Assembly (NCBI RefSeq): GCF_046297895.1
Contig: NZ_JBKBHC010000003.1
Span: 310,001-374,000 of the forward strand
Direction: 5' to 3'
DNA from: Ferrovibrio sp046297895
Lineage (GTDB): Bacteria; Pseudomonadota; Alphaproteobacteria; Ferrovibrionales; Ferrovibrionaceae
Length of the DNA: 64,000 nt
The notes below the pieces were generated by a model. That model was not told the DNA's origin and searched no databases. It saw only the letters and a list, made by a program, of their open reading frames with translations. The position numbers were made by a program, and so were the translations under genes. Of the stretch, positions 1 through 8,168 are shown in pieces (position 1 is the stretch's first letter; each line of letters opens with the position of its first letter).

Positions 1-1308
1 GAAATTGCGGTTCGAGGTGGAGGCGCAGCGTTCCTCGGGCTTCAGCTTGTCGGCATTCATCGCCAGGCACATCGAGCAGCCCGGCTCGCGCCATTCGAAG
101 CCGGCCTCGAGGAAGATCTTGTCCAGGCCTTCCTCCTCGGCCTGGTGCTTCACCAGGCCCGAACCGGGCACCACCATGGCCTGCACGCCAGCGGCCACCT
201 TGCGGCCCTTGGCCACGGCGGCAGCGGCGCGCAGGTCCTCGATGCGGCCATTGGTGCAGGAGCCGATGAAGACACGCTGGATCGGCACGGTATCCAGCTT
301 CTCGCCCGGCTTCAGCCCCATGTAGTTCAGCGCGCGCTCCAGGGCGGCGCGCTTCTGCTCGTCCTTCACGTCACTCGGATTGGGCACCATGCCGGTGATC
401 GGCGCCACGTCCTGCGGGCTGGTGCCCCAGGTGATATGCGGCGCGATGTCCTCGGCCTTCAGTTCCACCACGGTGTCGTAATGCGCGCCCGGATCGCTGG
501 GCAGGGTCTTCCACCAAGCCAGCGCCTGTTCCCAGGCGGCGCCCTTGGGCGCATGCGGCTTGCCCTTCACATACTCAAACGTCTTCTCGTCGGGTGCGAT
601 CAGGCCGGCGCGGGCGCCCGCCTCGATCGACATGTTGCACACCGTCATGCGGCCTTCCATGGAAAGGGCGCGGATGGCGCTGCCGGTATATTCCATCACA
701 TAGCCGGTGCCGCCGGCGGTGCCGATCTTCCCGATGATGGCGAGGATGATATCCTTGGCCGTCACACCGGGGCCGAGCTGGCCGTCGATGTTGATCTTCA
801 TGTTCTTGGCCTTGCGCTGCGGCAGGGTCTGGGTCGCCAGCACATGCTCGACTTCCGAGGTGCCGATGCCGAAGGCCAGGCTGCCGAAGGCGCCATGGGT
901 GGAGGTGTGGCTGTCGCCGCACACGATGGTCATGCCCGGCTGGGTATAGCCCTGTTCCGGGCCGACGATGTGCACGATGCCCTGGTTGATGTCGTTCATC
1001 GGGTAGTAGTTGACGCCGAACTCCCGGGCATTGCGGTCCAGCGTCTCGACCTGGATGCGCGCCTCCTCGTCCTCGAACACGAACTGGGCGCGGTCGGGCG
1101 TGGTCGGCACGTTGTGGTCGGGCACCGCCACGGTGCGGTCGGGGCGGCGCACCTTGCGGCCGGCGGCCTTCAGGCCGGCAAAAGCTTGAGGTGATGTCAC
1201 CTCATGCACCAGGTGCAGGTCGATATAGAGCAGGCCGTTGCCCTCGGAATCGATGTCGACGAGGTGGCTGTCCCAGATCTTGTCATACAGGGTGCGGGGC
1301 GCGGTCAT
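1..1308 (-). CDS. leuC: 3-isopropylmalate dehydratase large subunit, 3' end cut by window
   Basis: LeuC isomerises 2-isopropylmalate to 3-isopropylmalate in leucine biosynthesis as a cytoplasmic heterodimer with LeuD, using a [4Fe-4S] cluster. The reading frame from ATG at 1308 (MTAPRTLYDKIWDSH) is open to the window edge, giving 436 of the usual ~470 residues; only the C-terminal tail is missing. The aconitase-family cluster ligands are visible: Cys351 in GSCTNGR, and Cys411 and Cys414 in PGCSMC. GDSHTSTHGA and the GTSEVEHVLATQ stretch are also typical. The gene lies downstream of the rplS operon on the same strand but is separated from it by GST, DoxX and LysR genes. A divergent LysR gene starts 160 bp away. 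Identification is secure; regulation by that LysR is only inferred from position. Confidence 0.97.
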   Translation of the reverse strand, partial: MTAPRTLYDKIWDSHLVDIDSEGNGLLYIDLHLVHEVTSPQAFAGLKAAGRKVRRPDRTVAVPDHNVPTTPDRAQFVFEDEEARIQVETLDRNAREFGVNYYPMNDINQGIVHIVGPEQGYTQPGMTIVCGDSHTSTHGAFGSLAFGIGTSEVEHVLATQTLPQRKAKNMKINIDGQLGPGVTAKDIILAIIGKIGTAGGTGYVMEYTGSAIRALSMEGRMTVCNMSIEAGARAGLIAPDEKTFEYVKGKPHAPKGAAWEQALAWWKTLPSDPGAHYDTVVELKAEDIAPHITWGTSPQDVAPITGMVPNPSDVKDEQKRAALERALNYMGLKPGEKLDTVPIQRVFIGSCTNGRIEDLRAAAAVAKGRKVAAGVQAMVVPGSGLVKHQAEEEGLDKIFLEAGFEWREPGCSMCLAMNADKLKPEERCASTSNRNF

Positions 1309-1330
1309 GGCGGCTGGTCCGTTCTCTTGC

Positions 1331-1349
1331 GTACTTTTATTGCGAGTAC
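1331..1349. promoter_or_regulatory. candidate regulator site between leuC and a LysR gene
   Basis: An interrupted inverted repeat GTACT-N9-AGTAC lies 23 bp upstream of the leuC start in the leuC/LysR divergent region. Its size and symmetry fit a LysR-type box, but it sits close to the leuC ATG, so it would block rather than activate leuC if bound. This is an inference from symmetry only. Confidence 0.3.
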
Positions 1350-1468
1350 AGGGCGTTTCGGGGCCAAAAATGGCCGGGGAATTCAACCCGACCGGCCCCC
1401 GTCCGTCCAGAGCCGATTGCATTCCGCGCGGTGGATTTAAATTCGCCTCCGGCTTAAAAGAAATTCCC

Positions 1469-2377
1469 ATGCCTCATCTGCCCAGCCGCCGCCTGCTGCC
1501 CCTCAACGCCCTGAAGGCCTTTGAGGCCGCCGGGCGCCACCTAAATTTCACCGCTGCCGCCGAGGAACTCTCGGTCACGCTGTCGGCGATTTCCCACCAG
1601 ATCCGCCAGCTCGAGGAACTGTTGGGTGTGCCGCTGTTCCACCGCACCCGCAAGGGCCTGGTGCTTTCCACGGAAGGCCAGCTCATCCTGCCCGACGTGC
1701 AGGAGGGCTTCGACCACCTGGCCTCGGCGCTTTCCAAGCTGGAGGCCCGGCGCGGCGAGGGCACGCTCACGGTGTCGATGCTCTCCACCTTCGCCATGCG
1801 CTGGTTCATCCCGCGCCTGCCGCGTTTCCAGGAGCAGTATCCCGATATCGAGGTGCGCATCACCACCTCGCTGAAACCCGCCGACCTGGAGCGCGAGGGC
1901 ATCGATTGCGCCATCCGCCATGGCGACGGTGTGTGGCCCGGCCTGTCCTGCACGCGGCTGTTCTCGGAATCGCTGGTACCGGTGGCGCATCCGAAATTTG
2001 CGGCACAGATCAAGCAGCCGGCCGATCTGAAGGACCAGAAGCTACTGCACAGCCAGAACCGGCGCGACGACTGGCGCATCTGGCTCAACTCGGTGGGCGA
2101 GACCCGCATCGATGCGAATGTGGGCCAGATGTTCGAGACGCGCTCCTACGCGATCCAGGCCGCCGTCCAGGGCATGGGCATCGCGGTGATGGACCCCGAA
2201 CTGGTGGCCGAGGAAGTGGCGGCCGGCCGGCTGGTGAAGCTGTTCGACAAGACCCTGCCGCTCACCAACGCCTACTGGTTCGTCTGCCTCGAACATATGG
2301 CCGACGCGCCGCGCATCAAGGCGATGCGCGACTGGCTGGTGCAGGACGTGTCGGCGAAAAACGGCGAAGGCGCCTGA
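1469..2377 (+). CDS. LysR family transcriptional regulator, GcvA-like
   Basis: The 302-aa product begins MPHLPSRRLLPLNALKAFEAAGRHLNFTAAAEEL, the usual opening of the GcvA subgroup: a winged helix-turn-helix (residues ~10-70, with SAISHQIRQLEELLGVPLFHR) followed by a periplasmic-binding-protein-like effector domain (~95-300). The frame is open further upstream, but the homologous N-terminus starts at ATG 1469, which I take as the start; no strong Shine-Dalgarno is seen. It is transcribed away from leuC. GcvA-type regulators control glycine cleavage, amino-acid or beta-lactamase genes; its target here is unknown, with leuC the nearest candidate. Confidence 0.9.
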   Translation: MPHLPSRRLLPLNALKAFEAAGRHLNFTAAAEELSVTLSAISHQIRQLEELLGVPLFHRTRKGLVLSTEGQLILPDVQEGFDHLASALSKLEARRGEGTLTVSMLSTFAMRWFIPRLPRFQEQYPDIEVRITTSLKPADLEREGIDCAIRHGDGVWPGLSCTRLFSESLVPVAHPKFAAQIKQPADLKDQKLLHSQNRRDDWRIWLNSVGETRIDANVGQMFETRSYAIQAAVQGMGIAVMDPELVAEEVAAGRLVKLFDKTLPLTNAYWFVCLEHMADAPRIKAMRDWLVQDVSAKNGEGA

Positions 2378-2402
2378 CGGCGCCTTCGGCTCTATGCTGT
2401 TC

Positions 2403-2467
2403 CCGTCGTCCCCGCGAAGGCGGGGACCCAGTACTGAGGCTGGACGCCCACCTTCGCGGGCATGACG
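2403..2467. repeat. composite palindromic intergenic repeat, copy 1
   Basis: Two facing palindromic arms, GTCCCCGCGAAGGCGGGGAC on the left and CCTTCGCGGGCATGACG on the right, lie between the LysR and DoxX genes, which converge here. It belongs to a dispersed family with further members at 30691, 35674, 53991 and 56927. The arms could act as a bidirectional transcription stop for the two convergent genes. Confidence 0.75.
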
Positions 2468-2483
2468 AGCCGATATATGTCGA

Positions 2484-2888
2484 TCAACCCTTGCGGCTGT
2501 CGAGGCTCAGCGGGCCGGCGCCGAAGGCGGCGACGAACAGCAGGCCGCCGACGATGGCCAGGTTCTTGAAGAACTGGATCTGCTGCATCATCACCTGCTC
2601 GGCTGGCACGGCCCAGAAATTGTGAAAGATCACAGCGGCGACGAAGGTGAAGGCGGCCAGCACCAGGGCGGCATAACGCGCCTTGAAGCCCACCAGCAGC
2701 GCGGCGGCCACGGCAACCTCGACGACAATGGTGCCGGCGGCGGCCACCTGCGGCAGCGGCAGGCCCTTCGAGGCGATATAGCCTACCGTGCCCTGGAAGC
2801 CGCCGATCTTGTTGATGCCGGCGGGGATGTACAGCAGCGCGATCAGGATGCGGCCCAGCAGCGGGGCGAACTTTTCAATGGCGGTCAT
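2484..2888 (-). CDS. DoxX family membrane protein
   Basis: A 134-aa inner-membrane protein with four predicted hydrophobic helices (around residues 8-27, 45-66, 70-90 and 105-122). The sequence LLGRILIALLYIPAGINKIGGFQGT and the following VEVAVAAALLVGFKARYAA are typical of the DoxX/DoxD family, small membrane subunits tied to quinone or thiol redox processes. The ATG at 2888 has an AAGGA Shine-Dalgarno 7-8 nt upstream; a longer upstream frame with 16 extra residues is unlikely. It sits next to a GST gene on the same strand, a pairing that fits a detoxification role, but the precise function is not known. Confidence 0.88.
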   Translation of the reverse strand: MTAIEKFAPLLGRILIALLYIPAGINKIGGFQGTVGYIASKGLPLPQVAAAGTIVVEVAVAAALLVGFKARYAALVLAAFTFVAAVIFHNFWAVPAEQVMMQQIQFFKNLAIVGGLLFVAAFGAGPLSLDSRKG

Positions 2889-3003
2889 GGGAAGTGTCCT
2901 TTGCTTTTCTGACGTTCGGTGAGTGCGGGGCGACACCAGTCTATGGTGCCGCCCCGATTCCGTGATCTACACGAAACGGTGATTCAGGCTTTATGCTGGC
3001 CGC

Positions 3004-3654
3004 TTACGCCGCCTTGTCCATCGCGGCCATTGCCTCGGCCTCGCGGGCCAGGGCGCGCTGCACGGCCGGACGCTGCTTCATGCGCTCGGCATGCTTGGCG
3101 TAGTTGGGATATGGCGCCAGGTCGAGGCCTAGCTTGGCTGCCCAGTTGTAGAACACGAAGATATAGGCATCCGCCGCCGACCATTCGCCGAACACCCAGT
3201 CCTTGCCGGCCAGCGTCTTTTCGATCAGCGCGAAATTGCCCGCCGTGGCCTTGGCGGCCAGCGACTTCACGTTGTCGGCGCTCTCGGGCAGGTCGCAGAA
3301 ATTCTGCGGGCCGAAGAAGCGGCTCATCACCGGATGCACGCCCGAGGCGCACCAAGCGATGAAGGCCATCGCCTCGGCTTCCTTCAGCGCATCCCCGGCG
3401 GGCAGCAGTTTCGCATTGGGAAAGCTGCGGTTTAGGTAGGTGATGATGGCGGTGTTTTCGGTCAGCATGCGCCCGTCGATGCCCAGCATCGGCACCTTGC
3501 CCTTGGGATTCAGCGCCAGATATTCCGGCGTGCGGGTCTGGCCCTTGCGGGTATAGGTGGGTTTCGGCGTAAACGCCGCGCCGGTCTCCTCAAGGCAGAT
3601 ATGGGTGGCCAGCGAGCAGGCGCCGGGCGAAAAATAGAAATCCAGTTGGGCCAT
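3004..3654 (-). CDS. glutathione S-transferase family protein
   Basis: A 216-aa cytoplasmic GST. The N-terminal thioredoxin-fold domain (1-80) starts MAQLDFYFSPGACSLATHICLEE and contains NPKGKVPML and the glutathione-binding LTENTAIITYL; the all-helical C-terminal domain spans ~90-205. The S-P-G-A-C-S start is that of bacterial beta-class-like GSTs. A strong AAGGAGGA Shine-Dalgarno lies 8-9 nt before the ATG. It is transcribed divergently from an HxlR regulator across ~100 bp containing a clear inverted repeat, so induction by an electrophile or oxidant via HxlR is likely. Substrate unknown. Confidence 0.93.
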   Translation of the reverse strand: MAQLDFYFSPGACSLATHICLEETGAAFTPKPTYTRKGQTRTPEYLALNPKGKVPMLGIDGRMLTENTAIITYLNRSFPNAKLLPAGDALKEAEAMAFIAWCASGVHPVMSRFFGPQNFCDLPESADNVKSLAAKATAGNFALIEKTLAGKDWVFGEWSAADAYIFVFYNWAAKLGLDLAPYPNYAKHAERMKQRPAVQRALAREAEAMAAMDKAA

Positions 3655-3721
3655 CGGGGGTTATCCTCCTTGTAGCGGCACGAAACAGCCGGACCAGAGG
3701 GATAGGCAATGTAGTATCAAT

Positions 3722-3757
3722 TTGCAAGTAGGCACCTGTTGGCTCTATACTTGCCAA
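3722..3757 (+). promoter_or_regulatory. overlapping promoter and HxlR operator, probable leaderless start
   Basis: Inverted repeat TTGCAAGTA (3722-3730) and TACTTGCCAA (3748-3757) lies directly before the hxlR-like ATG at 3758. The same bases make a promoter, TTGCAA-N18-TATACT (-10 at 3746-3751), whose start would fall about 7 bp on, at or beside the ATG. No Shine-Dalgarno precedes the ATG. The TTGCAA hexamer is itself a palindrome and could also serve as -35 for the divergent GST gene (TTGCAA-N17-TATCCC on the minus strand). Confidence 0.6.
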
Positions 3758-4174
3758 ATGGATACCAAAGACTTGCTCGATTTCCGGCACGAACTGACCG
3801 AAGACGGCCAGCCGCTTTGCGCCCGCATGATCTGCGCCACGCTCGACCTGATCGCCAACAAATGGGCGGTGCCGATCATCCTCACGCTGGCCCGTTCGCA
3901 GGCTACCCCCCCGGGCGAGCCGCTGCGCTTCTCCGAACTCTCCCGCGCCATTCCGCTGATCACCCAGAAGGAGCTGACCAAGCAGCTTCGCGCGCTGGAA
4001 ACCGCCGGGCTGGTCGGCCGCCGCGTGCATGCCGCCGTGCCGCCGAAGGTGGAATACTGGCTCACCGATCTGGGCCAGTCGCTGCGTCCCGTGCTGGATG
4101 CGCTTGGGAAGTGGGCGGCGCAGAACGGCCCACGCCTGCGTGGGTCGCAGGCAGAGCGCGACGCGGCGGAATAA
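3758..4174 (+). CDS. HxlR family winged-helix regulator
   Basis: A 138-aa DNA-binding protein of the HxlR/YodB (MarR-like) family. It shows the family pattern: a cysteine near the N-terminus (PLCARMICATLDLIANKWAVPIILTLA) and the recognition helix region FSELSRAIPLITQKELTKQLRALETAGLV, followed by the wing with VPPKVEYWLTDLGQSL. The cysteine in LCARMI is where YodB-type sensors are oxidised or alkylated, so redox sensing is plausible. The ATG lies immediately after a palindromic operator and has no ribosome binding site. The gene is divergent from the GST and probably controls it and itself. Confidence 0.92.
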   Translation: MDTKDLLDFRHELTEDGQPLCARMICATLDLIANKWAVPIILTLARSQATPPGEPLRFSELSRAIPLITQKELTKQLRALETAGLVGRRVHAAVPPKVEYWLTDLGQSLRPVLDALGKWAAQNGPRLRGSQAERDAAE

Positions 4175-4180
4175 CCCCAG

Positions 4181-4236
4181 ACAAACAAAAGCCGCCCGCA
4201 TCCCGGCCCTGAATGGCAGGCGGGGATGCAGGCGGC
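4181..4236 (-). terminator. rho-independent terminator of the rplS operon
   Basis: Read on the minus strand, a long GC-rich hairpin closed by GCCGCC (4231-4236) and GGCGGC (4191-4196), with inner pairing of the GCATCCC blocks, is followed by TTTTGTTTGT (4190-4181). It lies 65 bp after the rplS stop and just past the stop of the convergent hxlR-like gene. Confidence 0.75.
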
Positions 4237-4300
4237 TTCCAGTTCAAACCGCAGGCGAGGATGCGATGCCGGCCGGGTTTGCCCCTTGGCCGGCGCCGGA

Positions 4301-4684
4301 TCACTCCTTGTCGGCAGCGCCCTGGTTGTCGCGCTTCTCGGTGATGCGGGCGGCCTTGCCGGTGCGGCCGCGCAGGTAATACAACTTGGCACGGCGTACA
4401 TCGCCGCGACGCACCACCACGATCGACTCGATGCGCGGCGAATATAGCGGGAAGATACGCTCCACGCCCTCGCCGTAGGAAATCTTGCGCACGGTGAACG
4501 ACGAGTTCACGCCGCGGTTGGAGCGGGCGATGCACACGCCCTCATAGGCCTGCACGCGCTCGCGGCCGCCTTCGACCACCTTCACGTTGACCTTCAGCGT
4601 GTCGCCGGGAGCGAAATCCGGCACCGCGCGCGCGGCGGCCAGGGCGTCCGACTGCTCTTTCTCGATCTGCTGCATCAGGTTCAT
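4301..4684 (-). CDS. rplS: 50S ribosomal protein L19
   Basis: 127 residues, matching bL19 at the 30S-50S interface. Family landmarks are FAPGDTLKVNVKVVEG, RVQAYEGVCIARSNRGVNSSFTVRKISYGEGVERIFPLYSP and the C-terminal RRAKLYYLRG. It is the last gene of the ffh-rpsP-rimM-trmD-rplS series, 39 bp after trmD, and is followed by a terminator. The short hydrophilic tail after RITEKR is normal for alphaproteobacteria. Confidence 0.98.
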   Translation of the reverse strand: MNLMQQIEKEQSDALAAARAVPDFAPGDTLKVNVKVVEGGRERVQAYEGVCIARSNRGVNSSFTVRKISYGEGVERIFPLYSPRIESIVVVRRGDVRRAKLYYLRGRTGKAARITEKRDNQGAADKE

Positions 4685-4723
4685 GGCACTCAGCCTTTCT
4701 CTTCGTAAAAGTCCAAACTCGTT

Positions 4724-5470
4724 TCAATGCTTTGCCGCCGGCTTGCGCCTGCGGTAACGCTCCCACAAATCCGGCCGGCGCTCGGCGGTGATCTTCTCCG
4801 CCATCTCGCGCCGCCAGACTGCGATCCTCTCGTGGTGGCCCGACAGCAGCACCTCCGGTACCGCGCGGCCTTCCCACTCCTGCGGCCGGGTATACTGGGG
4901 GTATTCCAGCAATCCGTCCGCGAAACTCTCCTCGGTGCCGGACTCTTCGGCACCCATCACGCCGGGCAGCAGCCGCACCACCGCGTCGATCAACGCGTAG
5001 GCTGCGATCTCGCCGCCCGAAAGGACGAAATCGCCGAGGCTGACCTCGACGACGGGGCGCGCCTGCAGCAGGCGCTCGTCCACCCCCTCGAACCGGCCGC
5101 AGATCAGCGTTGCGCCGCCTGCCGCCTTCACCTCGTGTACCAGCGCCTGGTCCAGGCGCCGGCCGCGCGGCGAGAAATAGATCAGCGGCTGCTGCGCAAC
5201 CGCCGGGTTCCCGGCCCGGGCCGCCGCGACCGTTTGGTCGATCGCCGCTGCCAGCACATCGGGCCGCATCACCATGCCGGGCCCGCCCCCGCTGGGGGTG
5301 TCGTCGACGGTGCGGTGTTTATCGCGCGCGAAATCGCGGATGTCCACCACCGCCAGCGACCACAGGCCCTCGCTCAGGGCCCGTCCGGCCAGGCTTTGCC
5401 CCAGCGGGCCGGGGAACATCGCGGGATAGAGGGTCAGCACCCGCGCCGTCCACGGCATCGCCGTTGCCAT
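4724..5470 (-). CDS. trmD: tRNA (guanine-N1)-methyltransferase
   Basis: 248-aa SPOUT-class enzyme that methylates G37 of tRNAs with SAM and so prevents +1 frameshifting. Visible motifs are VLTLYPAMFPGPL at the N-terminus, TPSGGGPGMVM, LICGRFEGVDERL and DFVLSGGEIAAYALIDAVVRLLPGVMG, which form the deep trefoil knot. It starts 2 bp after the rimM stop, so translation is coupled. Length and order are standard. Confidence 0.98.
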   Translation of the reverse strand: MATAMPWTARVLTLYPAMFPGPLGQSLAGRALSEGLWSLAVVDIRDFARDKHRTVDDTPSGGGPGMVMRPDVLAAAIDQTVAAARAGNPAVAQQPLIYFSPRGRRLDQALVHEVKAAGGATLICGRFEGVDERLLQARPVVEVSLGDFVLSGGEIAAYALIDAVVRLLPGVMGAEESGTEESFADGLLEYPQYTRPQEWEGRAVPEVLLSGHHERIAVWRREMAEKITAERRPDLWERYRRRKPAAKH

Positions 5471-5472
5471 CG

Positions 5473-6012
5473 TTACGCCTCGACCTTCCGGTCCTCGTCC
5501 GCCTCCGGATCGCCCAGCCAGAAGGCCGGTTCGACCAGCACGCGACGCCCTGCAAGGTCCACCTCCGGCACCGCGTCGTCGGTGAACGGCACCATGGCCG
5601 AGCGACCGCCTTCGGTCTTCACCTCCAGCATGTCGCCGGCGCCGTAATTATGCACCGCCACGACCTGGCCCAGTACGCGGCCGGCGGTGGTGAGCGCGAT
5701 CAGGCCAATCAGATCGGCGTAGTAGAACTCGCCCTCTGCGGCCGGCGGCAACGCGCTGCGTGGCACGAACAACTCGGTGCCCTTCAGCGCTTCCGCCGCA
5801 TTGCGGTCGTCGATGCCCTTGATACTCGCAATCACCACATCACCCTTGGCCATCCGCCGCACGGTCAGCCGGTACGTCACCTCGCCGCGCGCATCCTGCA
5901 GGGGACCGTAATCTCCGATGGCCTCCGGATCGCCGGTGAAGGTTTTCACCTTCACCTCGCCGCGGATGCCCTGCGCGCCGATGATCACGCCCAGCAGGAC
6001 CGTGTCGGCCAT
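5473..6012 (-). CDS. rimM: ribosome maturation factor RimM
   Basis: 179-aa 16S-processing protein that helps assemble the 30S head around ribosomal protein S19. The N-terminal beta barrel shows LLGVIIGAQGIRGEVKVKTFT and the C-terminal PRC barrel shows FYYADLIGL and VPFTDDAVPEVDLAGRRVLVEPAFWL. It is 18 bp from the rpsP stop and 2 bp from trmD, in the conserved rpsP-rimM-trmD-rplS order. Confidence 0.97.
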   Translation of the reverse strand: MADTVLLGVIIGAQGIRGEVKVKTFTGDPEAIGDYGPLQDARGEVTYRLTVRRMAKGDVVIASIKGIDDRNAAEALKGTELFVPRSALPPAAEGEFYYADLIGLIALTTAGRVLGQVVAVHNYGAGDMLEVKTEGGRSAMVPFTDDAVPEVDLAGRRVLVEPAFWLGDPEADEDRKVEA

Positions 6013-6030
6013 GCTTCAAGCGTCGCAGGC

Positions 6031-6396
6031 TTACTGCGCGTCGGCGGCCGGCGCGGCAGCGGCCTTCGCGGCTTCCTCGGCGGCCTTGATGCGCTCCTGC
6101 GCCTTGGCCTTCGGCTTGCCCTTCTCCGGGTTGTTGCCGTGTTCCCACTTCATCAGGCCGGCCTGGCTGAAGAAACGGGCGCAGCGGTCGGACGGCTGCG
6201 CGCCCTGGCTCAGCCAGTACTTCACGCGCTCGACGTCGAGCTGCACGCGCTGCCGATCCTTCGGCAGCATCGGATCGTAGGAACCGATCTTCTCGATGAA
6301 ACGGCCATCGCGCGGGCTGCGCGAGTCGGCCACCACGATGCGGTAATAGGGGCGCTTCTTGGCGCCGCCGCGGGTCATGCGGATCTTGACGGACAT
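6031..6396 (-). CDS. rpsP: 30S ribosomal protein S16
   Basis: 121 residues beginning MSVKIRMTRGGAKKRPYYRIVVADSRSPRDGRFIE, the canonical bS16 start. An Ala/Lys-rich C-terminal tail (about residues 90-121, AQERIKAAEEAAKAAAAPAADAQ) extends beyond the ~80-residue core, common in alphaproteobacteria. It lies 67 bp downstream of ffh on the same strand and leads the rimM-trmD-rplS genes. Confidence 0.98.
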   Translation of the reverse strand: MSVKIRMTRGGAKKRPYYRIVVADSRSPRDGRFIEKIGSYDPMLPKDRQRVQLDVERVKYWLSQGAQPSDRCARFFSQAGLMKWEHGNNPEKGKPKAKAQERIKAAEEAAKAAAAPAADAQ

Positions 6397-6463
6397 GGTC
6401 TTCCTTCCAGTTAAACGTTGAAACCCAGAAACTCGAAAACAAACGAACCCATTCAGCGCAGCC

Positions 6464-7837
6464 TCACAGCTTCGGCATGCCGGGCATGCCCGGCAGCATC
6501 GCTCCCATGCTGCGCATGAAACCCTTCTGGCCGAGCTTGGACATGCGCTTCATCATGTCGGCCATCTGCATATGCTGCTTCAGCAGCTTGTTCACATCCT
6601 GCACCGAGGTGCCCGAGCCCGCCGCGATGCGTTTCTTGCGCGAGGCGTGGATCACCTTGGGATTCTTGCGCTCGTCCTTGGTCATCGAGCCGATGATGGC
6701 TTCCTGGCGCTTCAGCACCGTTTCGTCCACGTTGGCCTGGGCCATCTGCTGCTTGATCTTGCCCACGCCGGGCAGCAGGTTCATCACGCCCGACATGCCG
6801 CCCATCTTGCGCAGCTGCTTGAGCTGGCTGGCCATGTCGTCCAGGTCGAACTGGCCCTTCTGCACGCGCGCCGCCAGGCGCTCGGCCTCTTCCTTCTCGA
6901 TTGTCTCGGCGGCCTTCTCCACCAGCGAGACGATGTCGCCCATGCCCAGGATGCGCTGCGCGATGCGCTCGGGATGGAAATTCTCCAGCGCATCGGCCTT
7001 TTCGCCGACGCCGATCAGCTTGATCGGCTTGCCGGTCACGGCGCGCATGGACAGCGCCGCGCCGCCGCGGCCGTCGCCGTCCACGCGGGTCAGCACGATG
7101 CCGGTGACGCCGACGCGCTCGTTGAAGCTTTTTGCGACGTTGACGGCGTCCTGGCCGGTCAGGGCATCGGCCACCAGCAGCGTCTCGTGCGGCTGCACGG
7201 CGTCGCGCACCGCGGCCACTTCCAGCATCAGGGTTTCATCGATATGCAGGCGGCCGGCGGTATCCAGCAGCAGCACGTCGTAGCCGCCCAGCTTGGCGGC
7301 CTGCAGCGCGCGCTTGGCGATGTCCACCGGCATCTGGCCGGCCACGATGGGCAGGACGGGGATGTTGTTCTGCTCGCCGAGAATCCTGAGCTGGTCCTGC
7401 GCGGCGGGGCGATAGACGTCCAGCGACGCCATCAGCACCTTCTTGCGTTCCTTGGTCTGCAGCCGCAGTGCGATCTTGGCCGTGCTTGTCGTCTTGCCCG
7501 AACCCTGCAGGCCGACCATCAGCACCGGCACCGGCGGCACGGCATTGAGGTTGATCTCCTCACCCTCACCGGCGCCACCCAGCATCTCGACCAGGTGATC
7601 GTGAACGATCTTGATCACCATCTGGCCCGGCGTCACCGAGCGCAGCACTTCCTGGCCGACAGCCTTGGCCTTCACGCCGTCGATGAAGCTTTTGACGACG
7701 GGCAGGGCGACGTCGGCTTCCAGCAGCGCCACGCGCACCTCGCGCAGGGCTTCCGAGACATCGGATTCCGTCAGCGCGCCGCGCTTGCGCAGCCGCTCGA
7801 AAACCTCGCCCAGTTTGCCGCTCAGAGACTCGAACAT
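6464..7837 (-). CDS. ffh: signal recognition particle protein Ffh
   Basis: 457-aa SRP GTPase that binds 4.5S RNA and signal sequences of nascent membrane proteins and docks on FtsY. N domain 1-85; G domain with P-loop GLQGSGKTT, DTAGRLH and the TRVDGDGRGG loop; Met-rich M domain from ~295 with the RNA-binding stretch RKKRIAAGSGTSVQDVNKLLKQ and the tail MLPGMPGMPKL. The start is taken at ATG 7837 (MFESLSGKLGEVFERLR), the conserved family start, rather than 20 codons upstream. Its RNA partner gene lies at 17744 in the same window. Confidence 0.98.
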   Translation of the reverse strand: MFESLSGKLGEVFERLRKRGALTESDVSEALREVRVALLEADVALPVVKSFIDGVKAKAVGQEVLRSVTPGQMVIKIVHDHLVEMLGGAGEGEEINLNAVPPVPVLMVGLQGSGKTTSTAKIALRLQTKERKKVLMASLDVYRPAAQDQLRILGEQNNIPVLPIVAGQMPVDIAKRALQAAKLGGYDVLLLDTAGRLHIDETLMLEVAAVRDAVQPHETLLVADALTGQDAVNVAKSFNERVGVTGIVLTRVDGDGRGGAALSMRAVTGKPIKLIGVGEKADALENFHPERIAQRILGMGDIVSLVEKAAETIEKEEAERLAARVQKGQFDLDDMASQLKQLRKMGGMSGVMNLLPGVGKIKQQMAQANVDETVLKRQEAIIGSMTKDERKNPKVIHASRKKRIAAGSGTSVQDVNKLLKQHMQMADMMKRMSKLGQKGFMRSMGAMLPGMPGMPKL

Positions 7838-7955
7838 GTCGACCCTGAAATTCCCTTTTGCCAAAGCCCAAAACGAATTGACGCCCGTGCGCGACACTCG
7901 CGGACGGACGGCGATCCTCGGACCGGATTGCTCCCAAAAGTCGGAAAGCGCGCGG

Positions 7956-7984
7956 AATAAAGCGGTTTGGCGCCTTCAAGTCAA
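7956..7984 (-). promoter_or_regulatory. candidate sigma-70 promoter for ffh operon
   Basis: On the minus strand TTGACT (7984-7979), a 17-bp spacer and TTTATT (7961-7956) lie about 120 bp upstream of the ffh ATG. This is the best match in the 330-bp gap and would drive ffh and probably rpsP-rimM-trmD-rplS. Confidence 0.5.
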
Positions 7985-8168
7985 CGCAGATGTGGGGTTT
8001 TTCCCAATCGGCTTGGGATTTATCCCGCTTTTCCGTCGCCCCGGCCCACCGGGCCCGCGCTTTGCGCGGCCCTGCGGCCTGCTTCAGGAACCGGGAGCTC
8101 ATGAATGAATTGGATGCCGGGTCAAGCCCGTGCGACGAGATTTTTTATTTATATTATAGAAAAATCAA
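7985..8168. other. intergenic region with no gene seen
   Basis: This stretch holds a GC-rich inverted segment (around 8035-8075) and then a sharply AT-rich block at 8140-8180. The latter contains a TATAAT on the minus strand near 8156-8151, but without a well-spaced -35. An open frame through the region on the minus strand runs out of phase into ffh and shows no protein features. Confidence 0.5.

Noticed and set aside
145..1194. 349-codon plus-strand frame opposite leuC
   Set aside because: leuC on the minus strand is intact with all cluster cysteines; the plus frame shows only His/Gly/Ala-rich shadow sequence.
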